The notes under the pieces were generated by a model, which saw only the letters and a program-made list of their open reading frames with translations, did not search any database and was not told the DNA's origin. From JAAELZ01 sp965209105 (GTDB lineage Bacteria; Pseudomonadota; Gammaproteobacteria; Arenicellales; Poriferihabitantaceae): DNA of 64,000 nucleotides. This document shows positions 18,951 through 27,210 of the stretch, piece after piece. Positions within the stretch are counted from its first letter, which is position 1. Each line of letters opens with the position of its first letter. The stretch lies in assembly GCA_965209105.1 (NCBI GenBank), contig CBDBQB010000006.1, positions 62,001 through 126,000 on the forward strand, given 5' to 3'. The position numbers and the translations under genes are program-made.

Positions 18951-21158
18951 TCAGAGTGGCTTCTTTGAAAGTCGCAATGCGTTGCTGACGACCGTGATTG
19001 AACTCATGCTCATGGCGCTGGCAGCTATAATTGGGCTCAGCAGCAGCCCAAACATCGGATAGAGGGCGCCAGCGGCAATCGGGAGGCCGACTAAATTGTA
19101 AATAAATGCGCCGAACAGGTTTTGCTTGATATTGCTGAGCGTGGCTTTTGACAGCGCGATTGTTTTGGGCACCCCTGCTAATGCGTCTCCCATTAGCGCG
19201 ATATCGGCGGTTTCCAAAGCGATATCCGTGCCCGTGCCGATGGCAATGCCAATATCTGCTAGCGCCAGCGCGGGCGCGTCATTGATGCCATCGCCCACCA
19301 TTGCAACCACCTCACCAGCCGTTTGAAGCGCTTCGATTTTTGCTAGTTTTTCATTGGGCATGACCCCTGCGATGACTTCATCGATGTTGAGTTGCTTGGC
19401 GACTGCGCGGGCGGTATCGGGATTGTCACCCGTGAGTAGTATGGTCTGAAGCCCTTGCGAGTGTAGATTGGCGATGACCGCTTTGGCATCGGCTTTGATC
19501 GGGTCTGAAATGGCCAATAAACCCAGTATTGCCTTCTCGTTGGCAAGATAAACAGGCGTTGCGCCTTGCTCCGCAAGTGTTTTGGCGAGTGTTTGCGCAG
19601 TGTTTAAATTGATCTTTTGCTGGCGCATCAAAGTAGCGTTGCCGAGTGTATACCGCTGCTCACCAACAAGCGCTTGTACCCCTAGCCCTGTGAGTGATTG
19701 AAAATTCCGAGCTTTTAAAAGGCTTAAGGATTTTTCACTCGCCGCTGCAATGACTGCGCTGGCCAGTGGATGTTCTGATGGCGCTTCTAAGGCAGCGGCA
19801 ATCGAGAGAATCTGGTCTGCGGTGTTTTCTCCAATCGGGTGAATTGCGGTGAGTGTTGGCTTGCCTTCAGTGAGTGTGCCGGTTTTATCAAGCACCACCG
19901 TGGTAATCGCGCTGGCCCGTTGCAATACTTCTCCGTTGCGAATGAGGATGCCGTTATCCGCTGCGCGGCCAACCGCCACCATGACGGAAATAGGCGTAGC
20001 AAGACCCAATGCGCAAGGGCAGGCGATGACCATCACCGTCATCGCAACCACGGTTGCATAGGCAAGTTTTGGCTCCGGCCCAACAATCATCCATATTCCG
20101 AACGCAATCAGCGCAAAGAGCAGTACCAGCGGCACAAACCAAGCGGCGATCTTATCGACTAGCTTGGCAATGGCAGGCTTGCTAGCCTGCGCTTTTCTGA
20201 CCATCTCCACAATACGTGACAAGGCAGTGTCGCGACCGATTTTGGTGGCTCGCATTAATAAACTGCCCGTGGTGTTTAGGGTTCCGCCAAACAGAGTTGA
20301 CTCAAGATTTTTCTCGACTGGCATTGGCTCGCCTGTCAGCATCGATTCATCAACATAAGACGTTCCTTCTAAAACAAGTCCGTCGACGGGTATCGTTTCG
20401 CCCGGTCGCAAACGTATCGTTTCATCTAAACCAACGTCCTCAATGGGGATATCGATTTCCTGTCCGTCGCGGATGACGCGTGCAGTTTTCGCTTGCAGGC
20501 CGATAAGCCGTTGTATGGCTTGTGAGGTGCGGCCGCGCGCCTTGCTTTCGAGAGCCGCGCCGAGCGATACCAGCGCGATGATTATAATTGCCGATTCAAA
20601 ATAAACGTAACGCGTAATCGAAGGTACCGCATCAGGGAACAGCACAATCAGTGTCGAATATAACCATGCCGTGCCGGTACCCAGAGCGATCAAGCTGTCC
20701 ATATTGCCACGCCGATTTTTAAGTGCTGTCCATGCGCCTGTGAAGAAATGCCCGCCTACAAAAATAAGAATGGCTAAAGTGGCAGCACTCATCAATAACC
20801 AAAAATTGCGCCCCTCGACCAAAGCAGGCAATTTGCCCAGTAACATAGCAATAAACAAACCAAAGCCTAAGCTGCCTGCAATGATGGCGCGCCACCACAA
20901 GGTTCGGTAGGCTTTTAGCTCACGACTTTCCTTGGCAATCTCATCGGCGGGATTGCTCAACTCTGCGGCCTCAAAACCTGCTTTGATAACGGCTGCTTTC
21001 AAGACTTCCAGATCAAATGAACCGCCGACCATAGCCGTGCGTTCACCTAGATTTACGATGGCGTGGTCAACCCCTTTGACCCCATTTAGCGCTGACTCTA
21101 CCGATGAAACGCAGCCCGCACACGTCATCCCGCCTATTGACAATCGTATATCAGGCAT
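18951..21158 (-). CDS. copA: Copper-exporting P-type ATPase CopA
   Basis: Started at 21158 (MPDIRLSIGGMTCAGC), since the longer frame only adds sequence overlapping the preceding gene; this gives about 735 residues. One N-terminal metal-binding domain carries MTCAGC at 11-16. The transmembrane metal site is CPC in IACPCALGLATP, and the phosphorylation loop is DKTGTLTEGKP; TGDNPDTA and GDGINDAPALA follow. This is a P1B-1 ATPase that pumps Cu(I) from the cytoplasm. It overlaps the DUF6010-like gene by 8 bases and forms one operon with it and copZ. The MerR-type operator ahead of copZ should make the operon copper-inducible. Confidence 0.95.
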   Translation of the reverse strand: MPDIRLSIGGMTCAGCVSSVESALNGVKGVDHAIVNLGERTAMVGGSFDLEVLKAAVIKAGFEAAELSNPADEIAKESRELKAYRTLWWRAIIAGSLGFGLFIAMLLGKLPALVEGRNFWLLMSAATLAILIFVGGHFFTGAWTALKNRRGNMDSLIALGTGTAWLYSTLIVLFPDAVPSITRYVYFESAIIIIALVSLGAALESKARGRTSQAIQRLIGLQAKTARVIRDGQEIDIPIEDVGLDETIRLRPGETIPVDGLVLEGTSYVDESMLTGEPMPVEKNLESTLFGGTLNTTGSLLMRATKIGRDTALSRIVEMVRKAQASKPAIAKLVDKIAAWFVPLVLLFALIAFGIWMIVGPEPKLAYATVVAMTVMVIACPCALGLATPISVMVAVGRAADNGILIRNGEVLQRASAITTVVLDKTGTLTEGKPTLTAIHPIGENTADQILSIAAALEAPSEHPLASAVIAAASEKSLSLLKARNFQSLTGLGVQALVGEQRYTLGNATLMRQQKINLNTAQTLAKTLAEQGATPVYLANEKAILGLLAISDPIKADAKAVIANLHSQGLQTILLTGDNPDTARAVAKQLNIDEVIAGVMPNEKLAKIEALQTAGEVVAMVGDGINDAPALALADIGIAIGTGTDIALETADIALMGDALAGVPKTIALSKATLSNIKQNLFGAFIYNLVGLPIAAGALYPMFGLLLSPIIAASAMSMSSITVVSNALRLSKKPL

Positions 21159-21579
21159 CTGCTGTGGTCCTATTTGAGGGGTGGCTTTGGCGATGATTAA
21201 AATGTCGATAACAATAGACTGCAATAATGAGGTCAAAAGGAATACAGGCAAGTACATACCACTCGGGCGCGTATCCACCGCTGGTATTTCTTAAATGAAG
21301 TAACACATCCCATGCGGGGTGTAATGCCCAGCCAATACTCAGCCAGTTAGCATTACGTAAGCTTGCGGCATAAAATCCCGCGCATAGTGTTGCTCCGACA
21401 AGCTCAAGTAAAAGCCATTGAAAGCCGTATGTGCTAGCAAAGACCAAGTAAACGAGCCCTGCAATGACTAAGCCTCTGCCCAACACTCTGACTTGAGTTC
21501 GATTTGGCAGCCGCTTGGCATATAACACGAAGATCAACGCACACAGTGCACCGATCAGAAGGGCAGCTGCGCTGTTCAT
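21151..21579 (-). CDS. DUF6010-like membrane protein in the copper operon
   Basis: 142 residues with about four to five hydrophobic helices. The block WLSIGWALHPAWDVLLHL, followed by YAPEWYVLACIPFDL, is characteristic of a small uncharacterised membrane family I recognise as DUF6010. His, Trp and Asp residues in the HPAWD and APEW motifs are polar residues within membrane segments and might bind a metal or substrate. It overlaps copZ by 4 bases (ATGA) at its start and copA by 8 bases at its end, so all three are translationally coupled. A role in copper handling is inferred only from this coupling. Confidence 0.7.
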   Translation of the reverse strand: MNSAAALLIGALCALIFVLYAKRLPNRTQVRVLGRGLVIAGLVYLVFASTYGFQWLLLELVGATLCAGFYAASLRNANWLSIGWALHPAWDVLLHLRNTSGGYAPEWYVLACIPFDLIIAVYCYRHFNHRQSHPSNRTTADA

Positions 21580-21776
21580 TTGGAAGTCGCGGGATAGCCG
21601 GCCTGGGTGATTATCTCAGCGACGCTGATAGCATCAATGTCGCCTGCTACCGTCACCGTTTTATCTTCAAGATTCACGCTCACTGAAGATATTGCCTGTA
21701 TTTGACTGAGCGCCTTTTCTACATTCTCGGCACATCCCCCGCATTTCATATTTTCAACGTTGAAAATGGTCATCAT
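21576..21776 (-). CDS. copZ: CopZ-like heavy-metal-associated chaperone
   Basis: 66 residues forming one heavy-metal-associated domain: VENMKCGGCAENVEKAL at the N-terminus with the two metal-binding Cys, followed by VSVNLEDKTVTVAG. This is the Atx1/CopZ fold that carries Cu(I) to CopA. It is the first gene of the copper operon, directly behind the MerR-type promoter. Hg or Zn binding cannot be excluded from the motif alone, but a CopA downstream makes copper by far the likeliest. Confidence 0.85.
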   Translation of the reverse strand: MMTIFNVENMKCGGCAENVEKALSQIQAISSVSVNLEDKTVTVAGDIDAISVAEIITQAGYPATSK

Positions 21777-21805
21777 GGATTAATTCTAGGCTATTGAATG
21801 TCGTG

Positions 21806-21836
21806 AGCATACACCCTATAGTAACTATAAGGTCAA
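21806..21836 (-). promoter_or_regulatory. MerR/CueR-type operator and promoter of the copper operon
   Basis: On the minus strand TTGACC (21836-21831) and TATGCT (21811-21806) are separated by exactly 19 bases, the overlong spacer typical of promoters activated by MerR-family regulators. The spacer region is an inverted repeat, ACCTTATAG, TTA, CTATAGGGT, with one mismatch (21833-21813). The regulator is expected to bind here, untwist the DNA when metal is bound and switch on copZ-DUF6010-copA. The same site probably represses the regulator's own gene on the other strand. Confidence 0.88.
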
Positions 21837-21851
21837 ACACTTTTAAACACG

Positions 21852-22268
21852 ATGCAGACTTATTCGATTGGCGAGTTATCCGGCAAAACCGAGGTAAAGC
21901 CTGAAACCATACGGTACTTTGAGAAAATCGGTCTTTTAACGGTAGCGGATCGCCTGCCCAATGGGTATCGTCGCTACGGCAAGGATCATCTAAGGCAGCT
22001 AGGGTTTATTCAGCGTTGTCGAAAACTTGGCTTTTCGCAAGCCGTCATTCGGGATTTGGTTGATGTATTTGAGCATGCTCAAAACCACACGCGTGCAGAA
22101 GTGAAATCGATCACAACGTCTCATTTAGAGGAAATTAGGGGAAAAATTGCGGAGTTAAGCGAACTAGAGCGATCTTTGTCAAGCTTAAGCGAGCAATGTG
22201 ATGGCCGCGATGCGCCCGCCAGCCAATGCCCGATATTAGCTGCACTCAGCAAAGAAGAAAATCTTTAG
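21852..22268 (+). CDS. MerR-family metal-responsive regulator (CueR-like)
   Basis: 138 residues. The winged helix-turn-helix MQTYSIGELSGKTEVKPETIRYFEKIGLL and GYRRYGKDHLRQLGFI are classic MerR. A dimerisation coiled coil follows, and the C-terminal metal loop has two Cys nine residues apart (QCDGRDAPASQCPIL). CueR usually has seven residues between the two Cys, so the metal loop is slightly longer than in the model protein. The divergent copper operon and the 19-bp-spacer operator between them point to Cu(I) as inducer. Its stop codon overlaps that of the convergent zinc-ribbon gene. Confidence 0.85.
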   Translation: MQTYSIGELSGKTEVKPETIRYFEKIGLLTVADRLPNGYRRYGKDHLRQLGFIQRCRKLGFSQAVIRDLVDVFEHAQNHTRAEVKSITTSHLEEIRGKIAELSELERSLSSLSEQCDGRDAPASQCPILAALSKEENL

Positions 22269-23407
22269 AATTGTTCGAAGGGGTTAAATAGCGGCGGAAG
22301 CGAACCCATATTTCCTGATGACTGTCCCGCGACAGTCAAAAAAGCTAAGACCAAGGCCAGAATGCCTAACACGGCGCAGGCAATTTTGATACGGCTCCAA
22401 GGCCGGTCACCTTGAACTTCACCGGTTCGTCCGTTAACGATAAATTGGTAAGTCTTTTTTCTAAATCGGAACCCTGCAATCCAGTAGGGCAGCAGCAAGT
22501 GTTTGAATTTAACCTTTGAGTATTGGGTACGCAATTGGTGGATGCGTTGTTGATCGCCGCCTATATCGCGTCGAACTGAACGGGTAATCGCGGGGTGGAT
22601 ACGCTTTTGTGCGCGTTCAAACCCAGTGTCGAGATCAATATGATATAGCTCGCTGCGAAAGCCGCTTAGAAATTCATTTTGGTAAGGGCGTAGCGCATCC
22701 AGATCCCAAGGCTCTAGTTCCTCGGCGACCACCGGGCTAAGCGTATCACTGCCATAAATCAGGGTGTCGTCAAAGTGGTTGTTGACGCGCCCATTCGCTG
22801 AAGACCAGCGGATTTTTGGCACCATTTGTTCGCGTGTTATCCAGCGTCCATTAATTCGAACGCGCACCTGCTCTCGAACATGGTAGACATCCCCACGTTC
22901 GCCATTATAGTCGGTTTGTGTCGTGCAATCGTAGGTCCAGTAGGGCACATACACGCCATTTAATTGGCGATCCTGTTTGGCATATTTTTTGATTTTATTG
23001 GGCGCAAACCACAATTTTTTAATCCACTGACGATAATAGGTTTTTGCTTCATCGGCAGCCACGGCGAACGGCAATAAAGATTGGGCTTCAATGACACGAG
23101 TTTGGCTGGAGTCCATGACCAAGCGCGTGCCACAAAATGGACATTCGTCGGCGTGGATGTTGCGATCAAAATCGGTGCTTGCGCCGCAGGTTTCACACTC
23201 GACCGCCATGTGCACGGCGTTGGGTTTCGCTGCCGGTAGAAAAGCCAAGACTTGGTAATAGTCGTATTCCAAAATAGGCTCGTTCGACACCGATATTCTG
23301 TGTCGATTCCCGCAATGCTGGCATTCCATATGCAATGTGCCGGGCTGGTAATCTAGTTGGCTGCCGCATTGAATACACGGGAAGCGATGCGCGTCGTTTT
23401 TAGGCAT
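22265..23407 (-). CDS. Zinc-ribbon membrane protein of the TelA/XpaC/SPFH operon
   Basis: 380 residues. Two zinc ribbons are at the N-terminus: CIQCGSQ with CQHCGNR (residues about 11-33) and CETCGAS with CPFCGTR (about 71-94), a TFIIB-type or primosomal-type arrangement. The middle is a beta-rich domain with several aromatic blocks (YVPYWTYDC, LLLPYWIAGF). One membrane helix lies near the C-terminus (AVLGILALVLAFLTVAG). Proteins of this kind occur beside SPFH-domain and TelA genes, which is the order here, and it ends the operon. The likely role is membrane-associated zinc sensing or scaffold, inferred only from context. Confidence 0.7.
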   Translation of the reverse strand: MPKNDAHRFPCIQCGSQLDYQPGTLHMECQHCGNRHRISVSNEPILEYDYYQVLAFLPAAKPNAVHMAVECETCGASTDFDRNIHADECPFCGTRLVMDSSQTRVIEAQSLLPFAVAADEAKTYYRQWIKKLWFAPNKIKKYAKQDRQLNGVYVPYWTYDCTTQTDYNGERGDVYHVREQVRVRINGRWITREQMVPKIRWSSANGRVNNHFDDTLIYGSDTLSPVVAEELEPWDLDALRPYQNEFLSGFRSELYHIDLDTGFERAQKRIHPAITRSVRRDIGGDQQRIHQLRTQYSKVKFKHLLLPYWIAGFRFRKKTYQFIVNGRTGEVQGDRPWSRIKIACAVLGILALVLAFLTVAGQSSGNMGSLPPLFNPFEQF

Positions 23408-23535
23408 CTTAGGGCTGAGAACGGACGATCACGGTGCAAGTGATGCCCAGTAGTACATTAGAAAAAACAATCTGCCGGCTTGTTGGCCTAAAGTTTGCCG
23501 CTGCCACGGATATAACTATATCGATAAAGCGTTTA

Positions 23536-24630
23536 TCAAATCGGTGGCGGCAAGGCGCTCCAAACAGGTTTTAACTCATCCAGTTCGCTGGCTCTGCGCC
23601 ACTTGCGCATGCCTTCGCGCCACACCAAAGTCGACTTATTGAGCGCGCCGTTACTGACCTGATCGTTAAGCTCGTGCGAATCATAGGGCCCTGCGCGCTT
23701 GTCATTGACCACTAAAAAATAGCTATGCGTTGCCGATGGAATCGGCGGAGGGGTAGGGCCTTTGCTTATAGGCGGCGCATTAAAGGTTCGACCGAGTTTT
23801 TCGGCCACCGCGATGCCCATGCCCATGCCGATTCCTGCTGCCAAGCCACTGTCGCCCGATCCGGAGGCATTGCCCAGCGCTTCGGCCGTTTGATATTGCA
23901 GGTATTGATCTAAATCTTTGACCATGCCCATGGAGGTCCGTTTATCTAAAGCGGCCTCGACTTCGTCGGGTAGAGAGATGTTTTCAACCAACAATTTGGT
24001 CAACGATAGGCCATAGGCATTAAATTCGATATTAATTGCGTTGGCTAGAAAAACGCCTAATTTGTTGTAATTTGCAGCCATATCCAGCACAGGAATATTC
24101 GAATTGGCCGCCATATCAGCGAAACGCGAAACAATAATATTGCGTAACTGGTCGGTGACTTCATGCGTGGTGAAATAGCCGTCTGTGCCCGCGATTTCCT
24201 GTAAAAATAAAGCCGGATCGCTGATTTTGATCGTGTAAGTACCGAAGGCGCGAATGCGAATAGCGCCAAATTCCACATCCCGCATCATCAGTGGCTTTTT
24301 GGTGCCCCATTTAAGATCAGTAAATTGATGTGCATTAATAAAATACACTTCGGCCTTAAACGGACTTTCAAAGCCAAATGGCCATGCCTGCAAATCGCTC
24401 AGAATCGGTAGGTTGGCCGTTTCGAGTTGATACAATCCTGGTGGGAATACATCGGCGATCTGACCTTCATTAACAAATACCGCCAGTTGCGACTCGCGTA
24501 CCGTTAACATCGCCCCGTATTTTATTTCATTATCGTCGCGCTCGAACCGGTATACCATGACGTCGTCGTCATCGCTAAGCCACTCAATAACATCAATAAA
24601 TTGATTGGTGATTAAATTCCACAATCCCAT
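23536..24630 (-). CDS. SPFH-domain protein with C-terminal GYF-2 domain
   Basis: 364 residues. The N-terminal two thirds is an SPFH/stomatin-type domain of the cytoplasmic YdjI-like kind (MLTVRESQLAVFVNEGQ, GLYQLET, VEFGAIRIRAFGTYTIKI). A Gly-rich stretch at 250-270 (GLAAGIGMGMGIAVAEKLG) and a Pro-rich linker lead to a GYF-2-like domain (RAGPYDSHELND, TLVWREGMRKWRRASEL), a module used for binding partners. SPFH proteins assemble into large rings or membrane patches. It lies 15 bases after the telA-like gene and 128 bases before the zinc-ribbon gene, all in one direction. Confidence 0.8.
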   Translation of the reverse strand: MGLWNLITNQFIDVIEWLSDDDDVMVYRFERDDNEIKYGAMLTVRESQLAVFVNEGQIADVFPPGLYQLETANLPILSDLQAWPFGFESPFKAEVYFINAHQFTDLKWGTKKPLMMRDVEFGAIRIRAFGTYTIKISDPALFLQEIAGTDGYFTTHEVTDQLRNIIVSRFADMAANSNIPVLDMAANYNKLGVFLANAINIEFNAYGLSLTKLLVENISLPDEVEAALDKRTSMGMVKDLDQYLQYQTAEALGNASGSGDSGLAAGIGMGMGIAVAEKLGRTFNAPPISKGPTPPPIPSATHSYFLVVNDKRAGPYDSHELNDQVSNGALNKSTLVWREGMRKWRRASELDELKPVWSALPPPI

Positions 24631-24645
24631 GATTTATATCTCCAG

Positions 24646-25824
24646 TTAGGCTTTACCTTCTGCATCGACGACGTCCTCAGCAGAATCATTTTCTGCAACT
24701 GTGCCGTGTGCCGCGAGCAATTTTTGCTTTAACTGGTTTTCGATTTCTTGCAATTCGATGACCGCTTCTGCGCGACGCCGTTTACCTTCGTCGGCGATTT
24801 GTAAGCTGTCTTCAATGGTTGCGATGAGTTTTTCGTTGGCGCGTTTTACGACATCTAAATCAAATACGCCGCGCTCGATTTGCACCCGCACCTCACGATT
24901 CGCTTCTTGTAAATTCTCGGCGTTTTTCTCTAGCAGCTCGTTGGTGAGGTCGGCCGCTTCTTTAACCGTTTCAGCCGCTTGCATAGAGCGCTGAATAGTG
25001 ACAGCTTGCGCCAACTGTTGTTTCCACAAGGGCACCGTATTGGCGATTGTCGATTGAATCTTTCGGATCAAGCCTTTATCATTTTCCTGAACCAAGCGAA
25101 TGCTGGGTAAGCCTTGTAAGGTAACTTGTCGCGTGAGGCGTAAATCATGTACTCGACGTTCCAGATCATCGCGCGAGGTACGCAAATCCCTAAGTTGCTG
25201 GGCTTGGATCATATCGCCGCTGTCTTTGGCTTGCTTAACCAGATTGGGGATGATGTCTTGGCTTACTTCCCTTAGTTTCTCATCGCCTGCGACGATGTAG
25301 TTTTCCAGTGTATGAAAATAGTCTAGGCTGCTGTCATAAAGCCGATCTAGGGTTGCGACATCGGTTAGCAACTGCGTTTTATGACCTTCGAGTGAATCGA
25401 TAATGGTGTCGATCTGCTGGCGAATTTCTTCATATTGCTGGAGGAATTTCACCACGGGTCTAGCCCGACCAAAAACGCGCGCGAAAAATCCTGGGTTGAC
25501 GGCTAAACGGTCAGCGCCAAAACCACGCAGGGTCGCCACCATGTCGTTCAATGAGCCCGCGGCTGGGCCGATATCCTTGTTGCGCACGCCTTCTAACATA
25601 CTGTCAGCAAGTTGGGTTAAATCTTCTTGCGCGCTGGTGCCGAAAAAGATGATCGAGTTGCTGTCGGATAAATCCAGTTCAGCCTTAAGCGATTCGATAG
25701 TATCTTGCTGCGATTGTTCCAAGGATTGCAGTGGTTTGGTTTCTTCGGCGATAATCGGAAGCTGTTTTTCCGCGACAGCTTCAACTTCAATTTTCTTTAC
25801 CACGGTTACATTATTCTCACTCAT
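24646..25824 (-). CDS. TelA-family (toxic anion resistance) protein
   Basis: 392 residues, largely helical. The stretch of residues about 100-345, including NPGFFARVFGRARPVVKFL, LPSIRLVQENDKGLIRKIQ and NTVPLWKQQLAQAVTIQ, matches the TelA/KlaA family. Family members are linked to tellurite and other stress resistance, but the molecular activity is unknown. It contains no membrane helix or catalytic motif that I can see. It sits between xpaC-like and SPFH genes in a tight operon, 29 bases after the former and 15 before the latter. Confidence 0.85.
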   Translation of the reverse strand: MSENNVTVVKKIEVEAVAEKQLPIIAEETKPLQSLEQSQQDTIESLKAELDLSDSNSIIFFGTSAQEDLTQLADSMLEGVRNKDIGPAAGSLNDMVATLRGFGADRLAVNPGFFARVFGRARPVVKFLQQYEEIRQQIDTIIDSLEGHKTQLLTDVATLDRLYDSSLDYFHTLENYIVAGDEKLREVSQDIIPNLVKQAKDSGDMIQAQQLRDLRTSRDDLERRVHDLRLTRQVTLQGLPSIRLVQENDKGLIRKIQSTIANTVPLWKQQLAQAVTIQRSMQAAETVKEAADLTNELLEKNAENLQEANREVRVQIERGVFDLDVVKRANEKLIATIEDSLQIADEGKRRRAEAVIELQEIENQLKQKLLAAHGTVAENDSAEDVVDAEGKA

Positions 25825-25853
25825 AGCTTGGGCTCCTTAAGGGCAGTTTGGGA

Positions 25854-26693
25854 TTAACTAATCCCTTCATGTTTTAATTGGGTTTGTAAAACTTCAATTT
25901 GTACATCTAACTCAAGAATATCATCTTCTTGTAGTTTGATGCGTTGCTCTTCAATAACGGTATCAATGGAATCGAGCACAGCGCGCAAGTTCGATTCGAT
26001 AGTCTTGTCGTCTTGAAGGTGTGTTCGTTTGACGTATTTATTGATAACTTGTTGTGCGCCATCGAGATAGACCTTAAGAAACTTGCGCGCGCGGCGTAAA
26101 TCTTTAGGGTCGTCATCAATTATTTGTAGAATACCTTCAGAACCTTTGGCGATATGTTCGATACGGTCAGCCAGCCCAGCATCATCGCGGCGGATGGTTT
26201 GGGCAGCGGTGCGAATCGATGCGATGCGTGTTTCGGCTTCATTAAAGGCATCGCTTAGCTCTTCGCTGGTCACGCCCGATAAACTAGCCCCGGCATCTTT
26301 ATAGCTTGGATCGAGACCATAATAAAAAATAAGCCCGAAAAACGCGACTAAGCCGTAACCCAAAGAGATCAATAAGCCGGATTGCGCCGCAAAAAAGGCC
26401 ACCACGCTGGTGCCGATGGCGGTAAAAATCGCTGCAGATAAGCGCCAAGGTGTGCGACTGGGGCGTTCCCATTTGCGCTTTTCGGCCTGGCCTTGGTAAT
26501 AATTGGCGCGACTTAGAAAATACCCCGCTAACAAATATGAAGCCATGCCTGCTAAACTCGCTGCGAATGGCAAAAAGCGGTGTTGTGCCAATGAAAACAA
26601 AATCGTAATCACCAACGGCAGTGGTAGCAAAAAAGGCAGCAGCGGGGTTTGACGCGGCAGCCTTTTGATTTTTTCTCGATAGGGCGTCGCCAT
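25854..26693 (-). CDS. XpaC-like membrane protein
   Basis: 279 residues. Residues about 18-130 contain four hydrophobic helices in two pairs (LLPFLLPLPLVITILF and LAGMASYLLAGYFL; FTAIGTSVVAFFAA and GYGLVAFFGLIFYYGL). The C-terminal half is charged and helical (EAETRIASIRTAAQTI, LRRARKFLKVYLDGAQQVI). This is the layout of XpaC, annotated elsewhere as a 5-bromo-4-chloroindolyl phosphate hydrolysis protein, a name from a phenotype that probably does not describe the activity. XpaC and TelA genes occur as neighbours in many bacteria, as here. Confidence 0.75.
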   Translation of the reverse strand: MATPYREKIKRLPRQTPLLPFLLPLPLVITILFSLAQHRFLPFAASLAGMASYLLAGYFLSRANYYQGQAEKRKWERPSRTPWRLSAAIFTAIGTSVVAFFAAQSGLLISLGYGLVAFFGLIFYYGLDPSYKDAGASLSGVTSEELSDAFNEAETRIASIRTAAQTIRRDDAGLADRIEHIAKGSEGILQIIDDDPKDLRRARKFLKVYLDGAQQVINKYVKRTHLQDDKTIESNLRAVLDSIDTVIEEQRIKLQEDDILELDVQIEVLQTQLKHEGIS

Positions 26694-26696
26694 GCT

Positions 26697-26834
26697 TTAG
26701 CCTGAGATTGACAACACAGCAGACTGAAAACAGACGACTGTTACAGAGCTAAGCAATAAAATAAAACCGAGGGCTTTAAGTAAATTGGCGCGAGGCCGAG
26801 GCGATTTGATTTCGCTAACGGTGGTCTTATCCAT
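26697..26834 (-). CDS. Small single-pass membrane protein heading the XpaC/TelA operon
   Basis: A 45-codon frame starts at ATG 26834 (MDKTTVSEIKSPRPRANLLK) and ends in TAA three bases before the xpaC-like ATG. Its N-terminal half is charged and hydrophilic; the second half is one strong membrane helix (ALGFILLLSSVTVVCF). The spacing and direction fit a translated leader gene of the operon. I see no good ribosome-binding site before the ATG. A longer frame in another phase over the same bases lacks any protein-like pattern. A TATAAT box lies 32 bases upstream. Confidence 0.5.
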   Translation of the reverse strand: MDKTTVSEIKSPRPRANLLKALGFILLLSSVTVVCFQSAVLSISG

Positions 26835-26866
26835 GGTGGGTGTGCGATGACGGTTGTTATACGGTC

Positions 26867-26872
26867 ATTATA
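26867..26872 (-). promoter_or_regulatory. Candidate -10 box for the XpaC/TelA/SPFH operon
   Basis: A perfect TATAAT on the minus strand lies 32 bases ahead of the first gene of the operon. No good -35 box is present 17 bases further out; that position falls at the edge of the MITE-like element, so the insertion may have altered this promoter. Confidence 0.35.
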
Positions 26873-26888
26873 CAACAAGCAATGCTGA

Positions 26889-27045
26889 GAGACTTCAGCA
26901 TAACGACAGCACAAGATAAAATGCCTAATAATTCCCAATCTTTTCGCCAAAATATCGCGCAATAGCGCGCTATTACACTCCATTTTGTCAAAAACCTTGA
27001 AAATATTATCTCATTTCCCTTTGCACGTTTTTATGCTGAGGTCTC
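26889..27045. mobile_element. MITE-like element, copy A (157 bp)
   Basis: The left end GAGACTTCAGCATAA (26889-26903) is the inverted complement of the right end TTATGCTGAGGTCTC (27031-27045) with one mismatch, giving 15-bp terminal inverted repeats. The interior matches the element at 60176-60333 in the same orientation, about 90 percent identical by eye. The flanking pentamers GCTGA and CCTGA could be a decayed 5-bp target duplication. There is no open frame inside, so it would need a transposase from elsewhere. It contains a palindromic AATAGCGCGCTATT core. It lies between the XpaC operon promoter and the rhodanese terminator. Confidence 0.8.
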
Positions 27046-27052
27046 CCTGAAA

Positions 27053-27086
27053 TAAAAAAGCCGATGCAGCCAAGGGCTGATCGACT
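27053..27086 (-). terminator. Rho-independent terminator of the rhodanese gene
   Basis: On the minus strand AGTCGAT-CAGCC, loop CTT, GGCTG-C-ATCGGCT forms a 12-bp stem with one G-U pair and one bulged C, followed by TTTTTTATTT. It lies about 125 bases after the rhodanese lipoprotein stop codon and just outside the MITE-like element. Confidence 0.75.
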
Positions 27087-27210
27087 CTTAATTTCCATCG
27101 TGCTGAATAACAGCGCGTGAATGTTAGGCTATTGTAATGACCCAATTATCGTCAATGATAGTCAACCCTCTTTGACGAATGTAGGCCTTATTGCGCCTAT
27201 TACTGCCTAA

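Noticed and set aside
26741..26983. 80-codon minus-strand frame upstream of the XpaC-like gene
   Set aside because: It runs through the MITE-like element and has no protein character; the 45-codon frame in another phase has a clean membrane helix and operon spacing.
27123..27129. A further GTTAGGC heptamer near the rhodanese gene
   Set aside because: No paired GCCTAAC-type core or inverted segments are found at a suitable distance, so it is not called an attC site.
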